A stretch of 7,167 nt of DNA from DAOVDI01 sp965373045 (GCA_965373045.1 CBDVEQ010000136.1:1-7167); one strand, 5' to 3'. Shown: positions 1-6,949, numbered from the stretch's first letter. The notes: generated from the sequence alone by a model not told the origin. Numbers and translations: made by a program.

Positions 1-872
1 GTTAGATACAGAAAATTGATGGATATGGATGAATCGGCGAAGATTCTTTTGACTTTTTCAATATCAAACGTTACCGCTCTTTTATACAGCAGCAGGTCTT
101 GAAGGTGAAACTGGAACGAGATATCATCCATATTAATGCTCATAAGTTCCATTAGCGTCTTATTATCAAGCTGAGGAAGGATTTCCTTCTGGTAAAATAG
201 GAAAACGTTTTTCTGACCCGGTTTTTCTTTCAAGAAATCGGCGAACCTCTGGAATTTATTCTCATTGATGGATCTAATCGTTTCGAGCATGTTCAGGAGC
301 ATTAAATACTTCATGCGATTTGTGAGATTTGCTTTAAGTTCCTTTAGAATGGAGATATATTCTGCATTGGCCAGCCTCGTGTCTTTTTTCAACTTTGATT
401 TGAGCTGAGAAGCGATCTCCTTTTCAGGAAGTATTTCAAGGGCCTCTTTCTTGAAATTGTAGGTTTTCATCGGAGTAATGACTGTCAAGGTATCTCCTGG
501 GGCGATAACGCTCGAAAAAAATTCATCGATGGCCTCTCCCAGTTTTGGAAGATAGTCCTGAACTTCGAACAGAAGGACGAAGTGTCTGGAGACTTTGGGG
601 GCAAATATCTTTTTAGATTCTCTAGCCGCCGCACTTTTCTCCTCCTTAACAATATCCGTTTTTTTGATCAGGTACACGGCTTCGACCTTCTGAAGAACGC
701 CGTCTTCGTAGATCTCAAAGTCATCCATTGTCAGATTGTCAATAAAAGTATCTCCTTTGAATACCCGTACTGGGACCTCGATATTTACAGCTACTGCTTC
801 ATGTTGGATTTCTTGGGGGATAGATGTAGTACAAACAGCAAGAAGGATCAACACAAAAATAAGCTTCTTCAT
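1..872 (-). CDS. Secreted VWFA-related (Acidobacterial-type) protein, 3' part missing
   Basis: Partial gene: 290 codons are open from the ATG at 872 to the left edge, with no stop. Residues 1 to about 20 form a Sec signal peptide (MKKLIFVLILLAVC start); Cys14 is preceded by Val, so it is not a convincing lipobox. Residues 29-65 (VNIEVPVRVF, then DDFEIYEDGVLQKV) match the N-terminal signature of the 'VWFA-related Acidobacterial domain' family. Residues 97-135 look like the first strands of a von Willebrand A fold, and residues 216-229 (KEKPGQKNVFLFYQ) match the family's 'GRK-hydrophobic' strand. The metal-site DxSxS motif is not visible: the equivalent stretch reads FEVQDYLPKL. A lysine/glutamate-rich helical region lies at about 140-185. 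It is the third gene of a minus-strand operon, 13 nt after the transglutaminase-like gene, with only a weak ribosome binding site, so translational coupling is possible. The family is exported but its function is poorly known; an adhesion or protein-interaction role is inference. Confidence 0.8.
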   Translation of the reverse strand, partial: MKKLIFVLILLAVCTTSIPQEIQHEAVAVNIEVPVRVFKGDTFIDNLTMDDFEIYEDGVLQKVEAVYLIKKTDIVKEEKSAAARESKKIFAPKVSRHFVLLFEVQDYLPKLGEAIDEFFSSVIAPGDTLTVITPMKTYNFKKEALEILPEKEIASQLKSKLKKDTRLANAEYISILKELKANLTNRMKYLMLLNMLETIRSINENKFQRFADFLKEKPGQKNVFLFYQKEILPQLDNKTLMELMSINMDDISFQFHLQDLLLYKRAVTFDIEKVKRIFADSSISINFLYL

Positions 873-885
873 AATTTCTAGATTA

Positions 886-2547
886 TTATTTATATTTTTT
901 GCCTGTATCTGCATCAGGAAAAGGTTTAAAATATTTTTTCTTTCCCAGCGGTGACCACAGCCCGTATCCTTCCTCATGAATTCGACATTTGCCCTCAGAG
1001 GTCCACTTGAATCCGTAATTGTAGCCAAACCAAAGGTATTTATCCCCTCCGCCGTTTTCAGTAGTTATGTTATAACGGGCGTTCACGTTTCCTATGCCCA
1101 TGGCCTTATCGCCGGGTGAAGCTCCATCTCCTCTGTCTCCTTTGTTCGCGTCAAATGGAACCCAGCCATATGGAGGAAGATAGACTTCTGTCCATCTATG
1201 AAACACATCGTCGATGCCAGCATCATCTCCGCGGCGGCTGACTGCGCCCACATAACGAATAGGAACTCCAAGAGCACGGCAAAGTGCGATCATACAATAA
1301 GAATATTCAGAGCAGGATCCTGTGCCGCGTTTAAGGACGGTGGGGGCCGGATTCCAGCCTCCCAGAGGTTTAAGGTTGTAACTCAGGTGGCTGCCGAGAA
1401 AATCGTAAACACGCCGGGCGATCCAATACGGATTTTTTTCTTCTCCGGCAATTTTTAAAGCAAGTTTTTGAATTAAGGGGTTGTTGATACGATATTTATC
1501 TCCATCCTGTGTGTATTTTTTCCTTATATCTCCAGGAATACTGCTAATATTTTCCACCTTATCCGGATAGATGAAATATTCTGTGGCGTAAATTTCGGCA
1601 TTAACTTTCCAACCCGGCTTGACAATTGAGCCGCTTTTTAGGTCCCTGTAAGAAAAGTGAGCTATTTTCTGGCCCCAACTGTCTTTGATGATCTTTTCAG
1701 GTGCAGGATCGAACTGCACCGGCCCCAAAAGAACCTGGTTGTCACGATTTTTTGGGATCGGGAGGAAAACATCTAAAGTTTTTACTGTTCCCGGGCCGTA
1801 GTTCCGGAATTCTTTTATAAAATGAAGGGACATCTGACGTTTATCCCATCTTGAGAGAATATCTTTACAGAAGACTTTAATTTTATATATTTCGTCATTT
1901 TCATAATCCACATTCCAAAGAACATTATTCCCCCAGGCCAGTCCATATGCGAAAGGCCCATATGCCCGGAATGAAGAGAGACAAAGTCCATCTTTAGGGT
2001 CTACCAGGTAGATCCTGTCACTGCCCCGGTCTGTAACCCATAGATATTTTCCATCAAACGTAATTCCTGTGGGCTCCCTGGATGGAGAAGGAAAATATTG
2101 AACCATCATCCCGTCTTCTGGAGAGACCTTGAGACGAAGGTCCTGCTTGTGGTCAATTATCCATATATATTCACCATCCCATGCAAGGTCACGTGGATAA
2201 GAGGAATTAGATTCCAGAATTAATAAGGCTTTGCCGGTTTCCGGATCGAGTTTGTACAGATGTTTTTCTCCGGAGTCTATGTGCCAGAGATTTTTTCCAT
2301 CCCAGGCCAATCCTTCCGGATGATAACCAGGAGAATCAAAGGTTTTTACGACTTTTCCATTCTCCGGGTTTATCTTATAGATCTGGTCTGAAAAATTATC
2401 TGCAAGCCAAAGATATTTTCCGTCATAAGCCAAGCCTGTCGGGCAGGAGCCTGGGGATTCTATTGTATTCAAGATATCCCCGACTTTTGCCCAGGATAGA
2501 GGCAGGAAAAATGAAGTGATCAGGAAAAAGAATAGAATTTTTTTCAT
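886..2547 (-). CDS. Secreted beta-propeller / transglutaminase-like domain protein
   Basis: A 553-residue protein. Residues 1-20 are a clear signal peptide ending LSWA before KVGD, so it is exported. Residues 36-225 hold five beta-propeller-type repeats with an exact 41-residue period (Gly38, Gly79, Asp120, Gly161, Gly202), each of the form GLAWDGKxLWxxD...IYKxxPExGK, as in NHL/YncE-like propellers. Residues 226-370 are a linker with beta character. Residues 371-470 form a transglutaminase-like cysteine protease fold (Transglut_core) with the triad Cys412 (GTGSCSEYSY), His450 (DVFHRW) and Asp466 (VPFDAN). The C-terminal tail is rich in aromatic residues. Enzymes of this fold act as proteases, amidases or crosslinkers; the substrate is unknown. 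The open frame continues upstream to 2685, but the ATG at 2547 is chosen because it has a strong ribosome binding site and starts the signal peptide. It lies 10 nt behind the lyase stop and 13 nt before the VWFA gene. Confidence 0.85.
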   Translation of the reverse strand: MKKILFFFLITSFFLPLSWAKVGDILNTIESPGSCPTGLAYDGKYLWLADNFSDQIYKINPENGKVVKTFDSPGYHPEGLAWDGKNLWHIDSGEKHLYKLDPETGKALLILESNSSYPRDLAWDGEYIWIIDHKQDLRLKVSPEDGMMVQYFPSPSREPTGITFDGKYLWVTDRGSDRIYLVDPKDGLCLSSFRAYGPFAYGLAWGNNVLWNVDYENDEIYKIKVFCKDILSRWDKRQMSLHFIKEFRNYGPGTVKTLDVFLPIPKNRDNQVLLGPVQFDPAPEKIIKDSWGQKIAHFSYRDLKSGSIVKPGWKVNAEIYATEYFIYPDKVENISSIPGDIRKKYTQDGDKYRINNPLIQKLALKIAGEEKNPYWIARRVYDFLGSHLSYNLKPLGGWNPAPTVLKRGTGSCSEYSYCMIALCRALGVPIRYVGAVSRRGDDAGIDDVFHRWTEVYLPPYGWVPFDANKGDRGDGASPGDKAMGIGNVNARYNITTENGGGDKYLWFGYNYGFKWTSEGKCRIHEEGYGLWSPLGKKKYFKPFPDADTGKKYK

Positions 2548-2550
2548 AAT

Positions 2551-2560
2551 AACCTCCTTA
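2551..2560 (-). promoter_or_regulatory. Ribosome binding site overlapping the lyase stop codon
   Basis: On the minus strand the sequence TAAGGAGGTT contains a near-perfect Shine-Dalgarno (AGGAGG, 2558-2553) 5 nt before the ATG at 2547. Its TAA is at the same time the stop codon of the upstream ammonia-lyase. This fixes the start of the transglutaminase-like gene and suggests that the two genes are translationally coupled. Confidence 0.8.
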
Positions 2561-4090
2561 GTTTTCAGGGTCCAATCGACCGACAGCTTTTTCCACTTCG
2601 TCCAGGATCTCACAAGATCTGACAACCTCTTGCATTTTTGTGTGATCAGGATAGAGGGGGCGGTCTTCATCGAGATGTTCCACATATCTGCGTATGACCT
2701 TTTTGGCAGAAGAGACGCCCTTGCCGGGATTAAATTCCCGGAAATCCAGAGCCTGAGCAGCAGCTATGAATTCGATCCCGAGAATTCCATAGGCATTATC
2801 AAGGATCTGTGCGTTCTTGATGGCCGTGTTCATTCCCATGGACACAAAATCTTCCTGGTCAGCAGCAGCAGGAATTGACATGATGGATGCCGGAGCAGAC
2901 AGGATCCTCTGCTCTGTGATTAGTGAGTCTGCTGTGTACTGGCTGAGCATCAAACCAGAATACATTCCGGCTCCTTTAGTTAGAAAAGCAGGCAATCCTA
3001 CACTCAGAGCCGGGTTAGTCAGGCGGTTGAGCCGCCGCTCAGAAAGGACGCAGACCATAGTGACCGCTGCTCCTACCATATCCATAGGAAGTGAAACAGG
3101 AGAGCCCTGAAAATTGGCTCCTGTAAGCGTCAATTTATCTTCAGGAATAAATACTGGATTGTCTCCTACACCGTTCAACTCAGTTTCTACCTGATCTTTC
3201 GCATAGGCGACAGCATCATGAGCAGCGCCGATAACCTGGGGTGTAGAACGCATAGAATAGGCATCCTGGACTTTTGTCTTGATCTTACCCGAAAGAAGAT
3301 CGCTTCCCTCGAAACATTTCATCAATGAACGGGCAGTTCTCACAGCGCCTGAAAATCCGCGTGCTTGATGGAGGCGTACATCATAAGGTTTCATATTGGC
3401 CAACAAAGACTCAAGGCTCATGGCGCAGGCGATCTCTGCCTGCTTGAGCCAGCGGTTAATATCATAGAGATGGATCGCGCTCATGGCAGTGAGGAGATTC
3501 GACCCGTTGATAGTAGACAATCCGTCTCTGGCTTTTAATCCGGGGATAGGAATCCCAGCTCGATCCATGGCAGTTTTGCCGGACAGCAGTTCGCCTTTAA
3601 AATAGGCTTCCCCTTCTCCCATTAAGAGGAGTGCGATCTGAGACATGGGAGCCAGGTCGCCGCAAGCTCCGACCGATCCTTTCTGACAGACAAAAGGTGT
3701 TACCCCTTTGTTCAGCATTTCAACCAGCGTCAGTGTGATCTCTGGACGGCATCCTGAATGGCCCTTTGCGTGGACATTGATTCGTCCTGCCATGGCTCCC
3801 CGTACATATTCTATGGGGGCAGGATCGCCTATTCCCGCGGCATGGTTATAGATCAAATACTTCTGGAATTGAGCGACCTGTTCATCGGCCAGCACAACCT
3901 CTGAAAATTCTCCGATCCCTGTATTGACTCCGTACATGATCTCCCCGGCCTGGATTTTTTCCTCAAGCATAGAACGGCACACTTTAATTCTTTCCAAAGC
4001 CTCAGGATGAAGCTCGACTTTTTCATTGAAACGGGCGATTTTAACAAGTTTTTCAATGCTTAGCTCTGAACCATTTAAAATGATAGGCAT
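2558..4090 (-). CDS. hutH: Histidine ammonia-lyase-like MIO enzyme with an Ala-Cys-Gly site
   Basis: A 510-residue full-length member of the aromatic amino-acid ammonia-lyase family; histidine ammonia-lyases are about 500-510 residues. The family eliminates ammonia (histidine to urocanate) with an MIO prosthetic group formed from an internal Ala-Ser-Gly. Here the tripeptide is Ala142-Cys143-Gly144 (GSVGACGDLAP), at exactly the numbering of Pseudomonas putida HutH. Other active-site residues are present: Tyr53 (YGVNTGIG), Asn195 (INGSN), Tyr278 and Arg281 (QDAYSMR), Phe327 (GANFQG) and Glu413 (DQEDF). The selectivity pair is Asn82-His83 (YNHAAGIG); His at the second position is histidine-lyase-like, while the first is normally Ser in that group. 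The ATG at 4090 has AAGGAGAT upstream with 6 nt spacing. No hutU, hutI or hutG is nearby; instead it heads an operon with two secreted proteins. The family is certain, but the substrate is less so (another aromatic lyase or an aminomutase is possible). Confidence 0.9.
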   Translation of the reverse strand: MPIILNGSELSIEKLVKIARFNEKVELHPEALERIKVCRSMLEEKIQAGEIMYGVNTGIGEFSEVVLADEQVAQFQKYLIYNHAAGIGDPAPIEYVRGAMAGRINVHAKGHSGCRPEITLTLVEMLNKGVTPFVCQKGSVGACGDLAPMSQIALLLMGEGEAYFKGELLSGKTAMDRAGIPIPGLKARDGLSTINGSNLLTAMSAIHLYDINRWLKQAEIACAMSLESLLANMKPYDVRLHQARGFSGAVRTARSLMKCFEGSDLLSGKIKTKVQDAYSMRSTPQVIGAAHDAVAYAKDQVETELNGVGDNPVFIPEDKLTLTGANFQGSPVSLPMDMVGAAVTMVCVLSERRLNRLTNPALSVGLPAFLTKGAGMYSGLMLSQYTADSLITEQRILSAPASIMSIPAAADQEDFVSMGMNTAIKNAQILDNAYGILGIEFIAAAQALDFREFNPGKGVSSAKKVIRRYVEHLDEDRPLYPDHTKMQEVVRSCEILDEVEKAVGRLDPEN

Positions 4091-4104
4091 GTTTATCTCC
4101 TTAA

Positions 4105-4195
4105 GATATATTTATTACAGAAATAACGATATATTTTCAAGTTTTTTTACTCTCAAACGACTTCAATGATCCAGAACAGCTTGTCAGGATATATT
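4105..4195. repeat. Three direct copies of GATATATT in the divergent intergenic region
   Basis: Copies start at 4105, 4128 and 4188 on the plus strand. The first two are 23 bp apart and flank the spacer of the candidate lyase promoter. They could be regulator sites for the divergent promoters, but the region is very AT-rich and an 8-mer recurring by chance is quite possible. Confidence 0.25.
4112..4140 (-). promoter_or_regulatory. Candidate sigma70-type promoter of the lyase operon
   Basis: Minus strand: TTGAAA (4140-4135) as -35, 17 bp spacer, TAATAA (4117-4112) as -10. Transcription would start about 15 nt before the lyase ATG, just including the ribosome binding site. The -35 is one base off consensus, but the -10 matches at only 3 of 6 positions, so this is tentative. 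Confidence 0.35.
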
Positions 4196-4245
4196 CAAAA
4201 ACCTTTCTCTGACCTGAACTCTTTTCAATTTCCAGCTTTTTTTTA

Positions 4246-4274
4246 TTGACTTTTTTAGGGGGAATTTATACAAC
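4246..4274 (+). promoter_or_regulatory. Candidate sigma70-type promoter of the NusG-like/aminotransferase pair
   Basis: TTGACT (4246-4251), 17 bp spacer, TACAAC (4269-4274): 5/6 and 4/6 matches to the -35 and -10 consensus. The start site would be about 4281, giving a leader of about 20 nt before the ATG at 4303. A T-rich run precedes the -35. I saw no ops (GGCGGTAG-like) element in the leader. Confidence 0.4.
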
Positions 4275-4302
4275 TACCTGGATACAAGAACAGGACAGAA
4301 CC

Positions 4303-4785
4303 ATGAAAAATTGGTATGTATTAAATACAAAACCAAAAAAAGAATTCCAAGTGGAAAAGCTGTTTATTGCGGGAGGATTTAACGTTTATAACCCTAAATA
4401 TAAACAGGATAATAAAATTTTACCATTTTTTGCCGGATATGAATTTATTCAATTCGAGTTCCCTTTGCAATATCAAATGGTGAAATACACCAGGGGAGTC
4501 AAACGGATCATCGGCAATCAGGAAGGTCCTATTCCTATTGAAGATGAGGTTATCCTGGTGATCAAAGCACGAGAAAAAAATAGTTTGATTGAGCTTGAAA
4601 AATATGGAATAGAACCGGGAGTTGGAGATGAGATCGAAGTTGCTGAAGGTCCTTTGAAAGGATTAAGAGGCATATTTAAAAAAGAAATGAAAGCGAAAGA
4701 AAGAGCGCTTATTCTTTTAAATTATGTCACATATCAAGGCCGAATAATCGTTGATAAGAAAAAAATAAAAAAGGTTTTAAAATAA
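4303..4785 (+). CDS. Specialised NusG-family antiterminator (UpxY/LoaP/RfaH-like)
   Basis: A 160-residue NusG paralogue. Residues 3-90 are the NGN domain: WYVLNTKPKKE at the start and PFFAGYEFIQ (41-50), the counterpart of the usual 'PLFPGYVFV' strand, then VKRIIGNQEGPIPIEDEV, typical of the family. Residues 106-155 are a KOW domain (PGVGDEIEVAEGPLKGLRG). Such specialised paralogues bind RNA polymerase and suppress pausing or termination over the operon they head, usually long polysaccharide or antibiotic clusters. Codons remain open upstream to a TTG at 4246, but the ATG at 4303 is preferred: the conserved WYVL begins at residue 4 and AGGA lies 7 nt upstream. It sits 17 nt before the sugar aminotransferase. 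It is unlikely to be the housekeeping NusG, which normally lies by secE and ribosomal protein genes. It is AT-rich and lysine-rich towards its end, so it may have been acquired horizontally with its partner. Confidence 0.85.
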   Translation: MKNWYVLNTKPKKEFQVEKLFIAGGFNVYNPKYKQDNKILPFFAGYEFIQFEFPLQYQMVKYTRGVKRIIGNQEGPIPIEDEVILVIKAREKNSLIELEKYGIEPGVGDEIEVAEGPLKGLRGIFKKEMKAKERALILLNYVTYQGRIIVDKKKIKKVLK

Positions 4786-4802
4786 TCCACAAGGAGATAT
4801 CA

Positions 4803-5978
4803 ATGAGAGTCCCATTTCTGGACCTGAAGGCTCAATATAAAACTTATGAAGAAGAAATTAAAACAATGCTGGATAAATTTCTGCCCGAGCAGAAATTTGT
4901 ACTTGGTGAAGAGATCGAACGCCTGGAACAGGAGTTGGCGGCATACTGCGGCACTTCCTACGGGGTAGGTGTTTCATCCGGGTCAGACGCCCTAATAATT
5001 TCTCTTATGGCGTTAGGAATTGGAAAAGATGATATTGTGGTGACCACGCCGTTTACTTTTTTTGCCACCGCAGGCGCCATTGCCCGGATTGGTGCTGTTC
5101 CGATGTTTTGTGATATCGACCCGGTCACTTATAATATCAGCCCGGAATGTCTGGATGATCTGCTTGCAAAAGAGATCGAGGATAGAGGGAATTCCAAAAT
5201 AAAAGCAATCCTTCCAGTACATCTTTACGGACAGTGTGCGGATATGAATGACCTCATGGCTCTTGCAGAGAAATTCCAGCTTCATGTCATCGAGGATGCT
5301 GCCCAGGCTGTTGGAACGGATTATCCGGCTCCAGGGGGGGTAAAACGAGCATGCTCTATGGGGACTATGGGGACACTTTCTTTTTTTCCATCCAAGAATC
5401 TGGGTGCATTTGGAGACGGTGGTATGGTTCTTACAAATGATAAAATTTTAGCTGATAAATTAAAATTGCTGAGAGTTCATGGTTCGACAAATAAATATTT
5501 TTATAAAACTTTAGGAGGAAATTTTCGTCTTGATGCTCTGCAGGCTGCGATTTTAAGAGTAAAATTAAAACATCTGGATTCGTGGATTCAAGGCAGAAAA
5601 ATAAAAGCGGAATATTACGACAGCCAGTTTCAAGATTCAGGACTGGTTGAAAAAAGGCTTCTGGTATATCCAAAAACGGTCTTCCGGGAACTTGGTATTA
5701 CAAATTATCATACCTACCATCAATATGTCATACGGGCAGACAGGCGGGATGAGCTTCAGGCTTATCTCAAACAGAATGGGATGGCCTCTGCTATCTACTA
5801 TCCTTTGTCCCTTCATCTTCAGGAATGTTTCTCCTACCTTGGTTACAAAGAAGGAGATTTTCCGGAATCAGAAAAGGCCTCTAAAGAAGTGCTGGCCCTG
5901 CCTATTTATCCCGAACTGACACAGGAGCAGCAGGACGGGATTATCAGCAGCATTCAAGGATTTTTTTCAGGTCTTTGA
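4803..5978 (+). CDS. DegT/DnrJ/EryC1/StrS-family sugar aminotransferase
   Basis: A 391-residue, full-length fold-type I PLP enzyme. The family transfers an amino group, usually from glutamate, to a keto-sugar nucleotide in the making of amino sugars for surface glycans or glycosylated metabolites. Seen: MRVPFLDLKAQY start, VSSGSDAL (57-64, PLP phosphate region), PFTFFATAGAI (83-93), PVHLYGQCADM (138-148), IEDAAQAVG (163-171, Asp165 facing the pyridine nitrogen, Gln168), SFFPSKNLGAFGDGG (193-207) with the catalytic Lys198, and GGNFRLDALQAA (238-249). The YGQCADM and FFPSKNLG stretches resemble the WbpE/WlbC-type UDP-3-keto sugar aminotransferases, but substrate assignment from sequence alone is weak. 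AAGGAG at 4791-4796 with 6 nt spacing supports the ATG at 4803. It follows the NusG-like gene by 17 nt, so it is probably the operon's structural gene. Its last 35 bp overlap the convergent dehydratase gene and no terminator hairpin was seen behind it. Confidence 0.9.
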   Translation: MRVPFLDLKAQYKTYEEEIKTMLDKFLPEQKFVLGEEIERLEQELAAYCGTSYGVGVSSGSDALIISLMALGIGKDDIVVTTPFTFFATAGAIARIGAVPMFCDIDPVTYNISPECLDDLLAKEIEDRGNSKIKAILPVHLYGQCADMNDLMALAEKFQLHVIEDAAQAVGTDYPAPGGVKRACSMGTMGTLSFFPSKNLGAFGDGGMVLTNDKILADKLKLLRVHGSTNKYFYKTLGGNFRLDALQAAILRVKLKHLDSWIQGRKIKAEYYDSQFQDSGLVEKRLLVYPKTVFRELGITNYHTYHQYVIRADRRDELQAYLKQNGMASAIYYPLSLHLQECFSYLGYKEGDFPESEKASKEVLALPIYPELTQEQQDGIISSIQGFFSGL

Positions 5979-6918
5979 TTGAAAGCTTTGATCCGCTCAG
6001 GATAAGGGCGACATTTTTGGCTTTCTGAGTGGATTTCAAGAACGCTGCAACAGAAAGGGCGGCCGCTCCTTCGATGAGCAGGTGATGTTTCTCCAGGATA
6101 AGACGTACAGCATTTTTAATTTCTTCTTCGGATAAAAGGATAAATTCATCAATATATTCTTTACAGAGTAAAAATGTCATAGAATTTTCTTCGATACCTC
6201 CCGCAGTCCCGTCTGAGAGCGTGGGCTTGGAATCCATATCAAGGATTTTTCCTGCCTTCAGGGATTCATACATGACCGCTGAATTGAATGGCTGGCATCC
6301 GATGATCTTAATTTGCGGATCCCGTTTTTTTAAATATCCGGCAATACCTGAGATCAATCCTCCGCCTCCAACAGGAACAAACACGGCATCAAGCTTATTT
6401 TTTTGGAGTTCCAATTCAATTCCGATTGTGCCATGGCCTGCGATGATCTGAACATCATTATAAGGAGAGATGTACGTTCTCCCGGTTTCAAAAGCCAGCT
6501 GCTTGGCGAAGATTTCAGCCTTGAGGCAATCATCGCCGTGGAATCGGATGTCTGCTCCATATTGTTCCATGGCTTCGATCTTTGTTAGTGAGGCGTTCTC
6601 AGGCATACAAATGGTCCCTTTAATATTCAGGGTCTCAGCAGCATAAGCAAAGGCTGCCCCGTGATTGCCAGTGGATGCTGTTATAACACCTTTTTTCTTA
6701 TCTCTTTCACAAAGAGACAGGAGTTTGTTAAATGCGCCGCGCAGCTTAAAAGAGCCTGTGATTTGAATATTTTCCAATTTTAGATAGACCTTTTTCTGAG
6801 TCAGCCGGCTGAGATAAGGGGAAAATTCAAGAGGCGTCTTCCTGATCCGGGCTTTGATCCTATCATTAGCCTTTACGATCTCTTTTAAAAGGGGGATATC
6901 CATTCCTTTGAAAATCAT
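5944..6918 (-). CDS. Threonine/serine dehydratase-like PLP enzyme (no ACT domain)
   Basis: A 324-residue fold-type II PLP enzyme of the threonine dehydratase/serine racemase/EutB group, which deaminates hydroxy-amino acids to keto acids. Seen: LKLENIQITGSFKLRGAFNK with Lys58 as the PLP Schiff-base lysine, STGNHG (82-87) binding the substrate carboxylate, GHGTIGIE, the phosphate-binding loop GGGGL (184-188) and EGAAALS near the end. Length and lack of an ACT domain fit the catabolic TdcB type (about 329) rather than biosynthetic IlvA. The usual SGGN near the C-terminus reads SGSK (308-311); Ser308, expected at the pyridine nitrogen, is kept. The STGNHGAAFAYAA stretch also recalls EutB-type dehydratases, so the substrate is open. 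The frame is open upstream to 6981, but that part is translated tandem repeat; the ATG at 6918 has AGGAG 9 nt upstream and matches TdcB length. It is a single gene on this strand within the window. Confidence 0.85.
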   Translation of the reverse strand: MIFKGMDIPLLKEIVKANDRIKARIRKTPLEFSPYLSRLTQKKVYLKLENIQITGSFKLRGAFNKLLSLCERDKKKGVITASTGNHGAAFAYAAETLNIKGTICMPENASLTKIEAMEQYGADIRFHGDDCLKAEIFAKQLAFETGRTYISPYNDVQIIAGHGTIGIELELQKNKLDAVFVPVGGGGLISGIAGYLKKRDPQIKIIGCQPFNSAVMYESLKAGKILDMDSKPTLSDGTAGGIEENSMTFLLCKEYIDEFILLSEEEIKNAVRLILEKHHLLIEGAAALSVAAFLKSTQKAKNVALILSGSKLSIKDLKKILECC

Positions 6919-6927
6919 ATCATTGAG

Positions 6928-6932
6928 CTCCT
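6928..6932 (-). promoter_or_regulatory. Ribosome binding site that decides the dehydratase start
   Basis: AGGAG on the minus strand lies 9 nt before the in-frame ATG at 6918 and 4 nt before an out-of-frame ATG at 6923. The latter would read only ATG-ATA-TGA. No better site supports the upstream ATG at 6981. The overlapping minimal ORF ATGATATGA could modulate initiation, but this is speculation. Confidence 0.6.
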
Positions 6933-6949
6933 GTGAAGTTCTTAGAGGT

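Noticed and set aside
582..881. A 99-codon plus-strand open frame near the left end.
   Set aside because: It is antisense to the VWFA-like gene, which has a signal peptide and family motifs on the other strand.
2548..2685. An upstream start would add 46 residues to the transglutaminase-like protein.
   Set aside because: That stretch lies inside the lyase gene in another frame, has no ribosome binding site and would bury the signal peptide. The ATG at 2547 has an excellent site.
2516..2878. A 120-codon plus-strand open frame antisense to the lyase and transglutaminase-like genes.
   Set aside because: It lies opposite well-conserved coding sequence and its translation shows no recognisable domain; it is a shadow frame.
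4246..4302. A TTG start at 4246 would extend the NusG-like protein by 19 residues.
   Set aside because: The extra residues do not match the family, whose conserved WYVL lies near residue 4 from the ATG at 4303. The TTG is better explained as a -35 promoter box.
5979..6020. Possible rho-independent terminator behind the aminotransferase.
   Set aside because: Only the short palindrome AAAGCTTT is present, with no GC-rich stem and no T-run following it.
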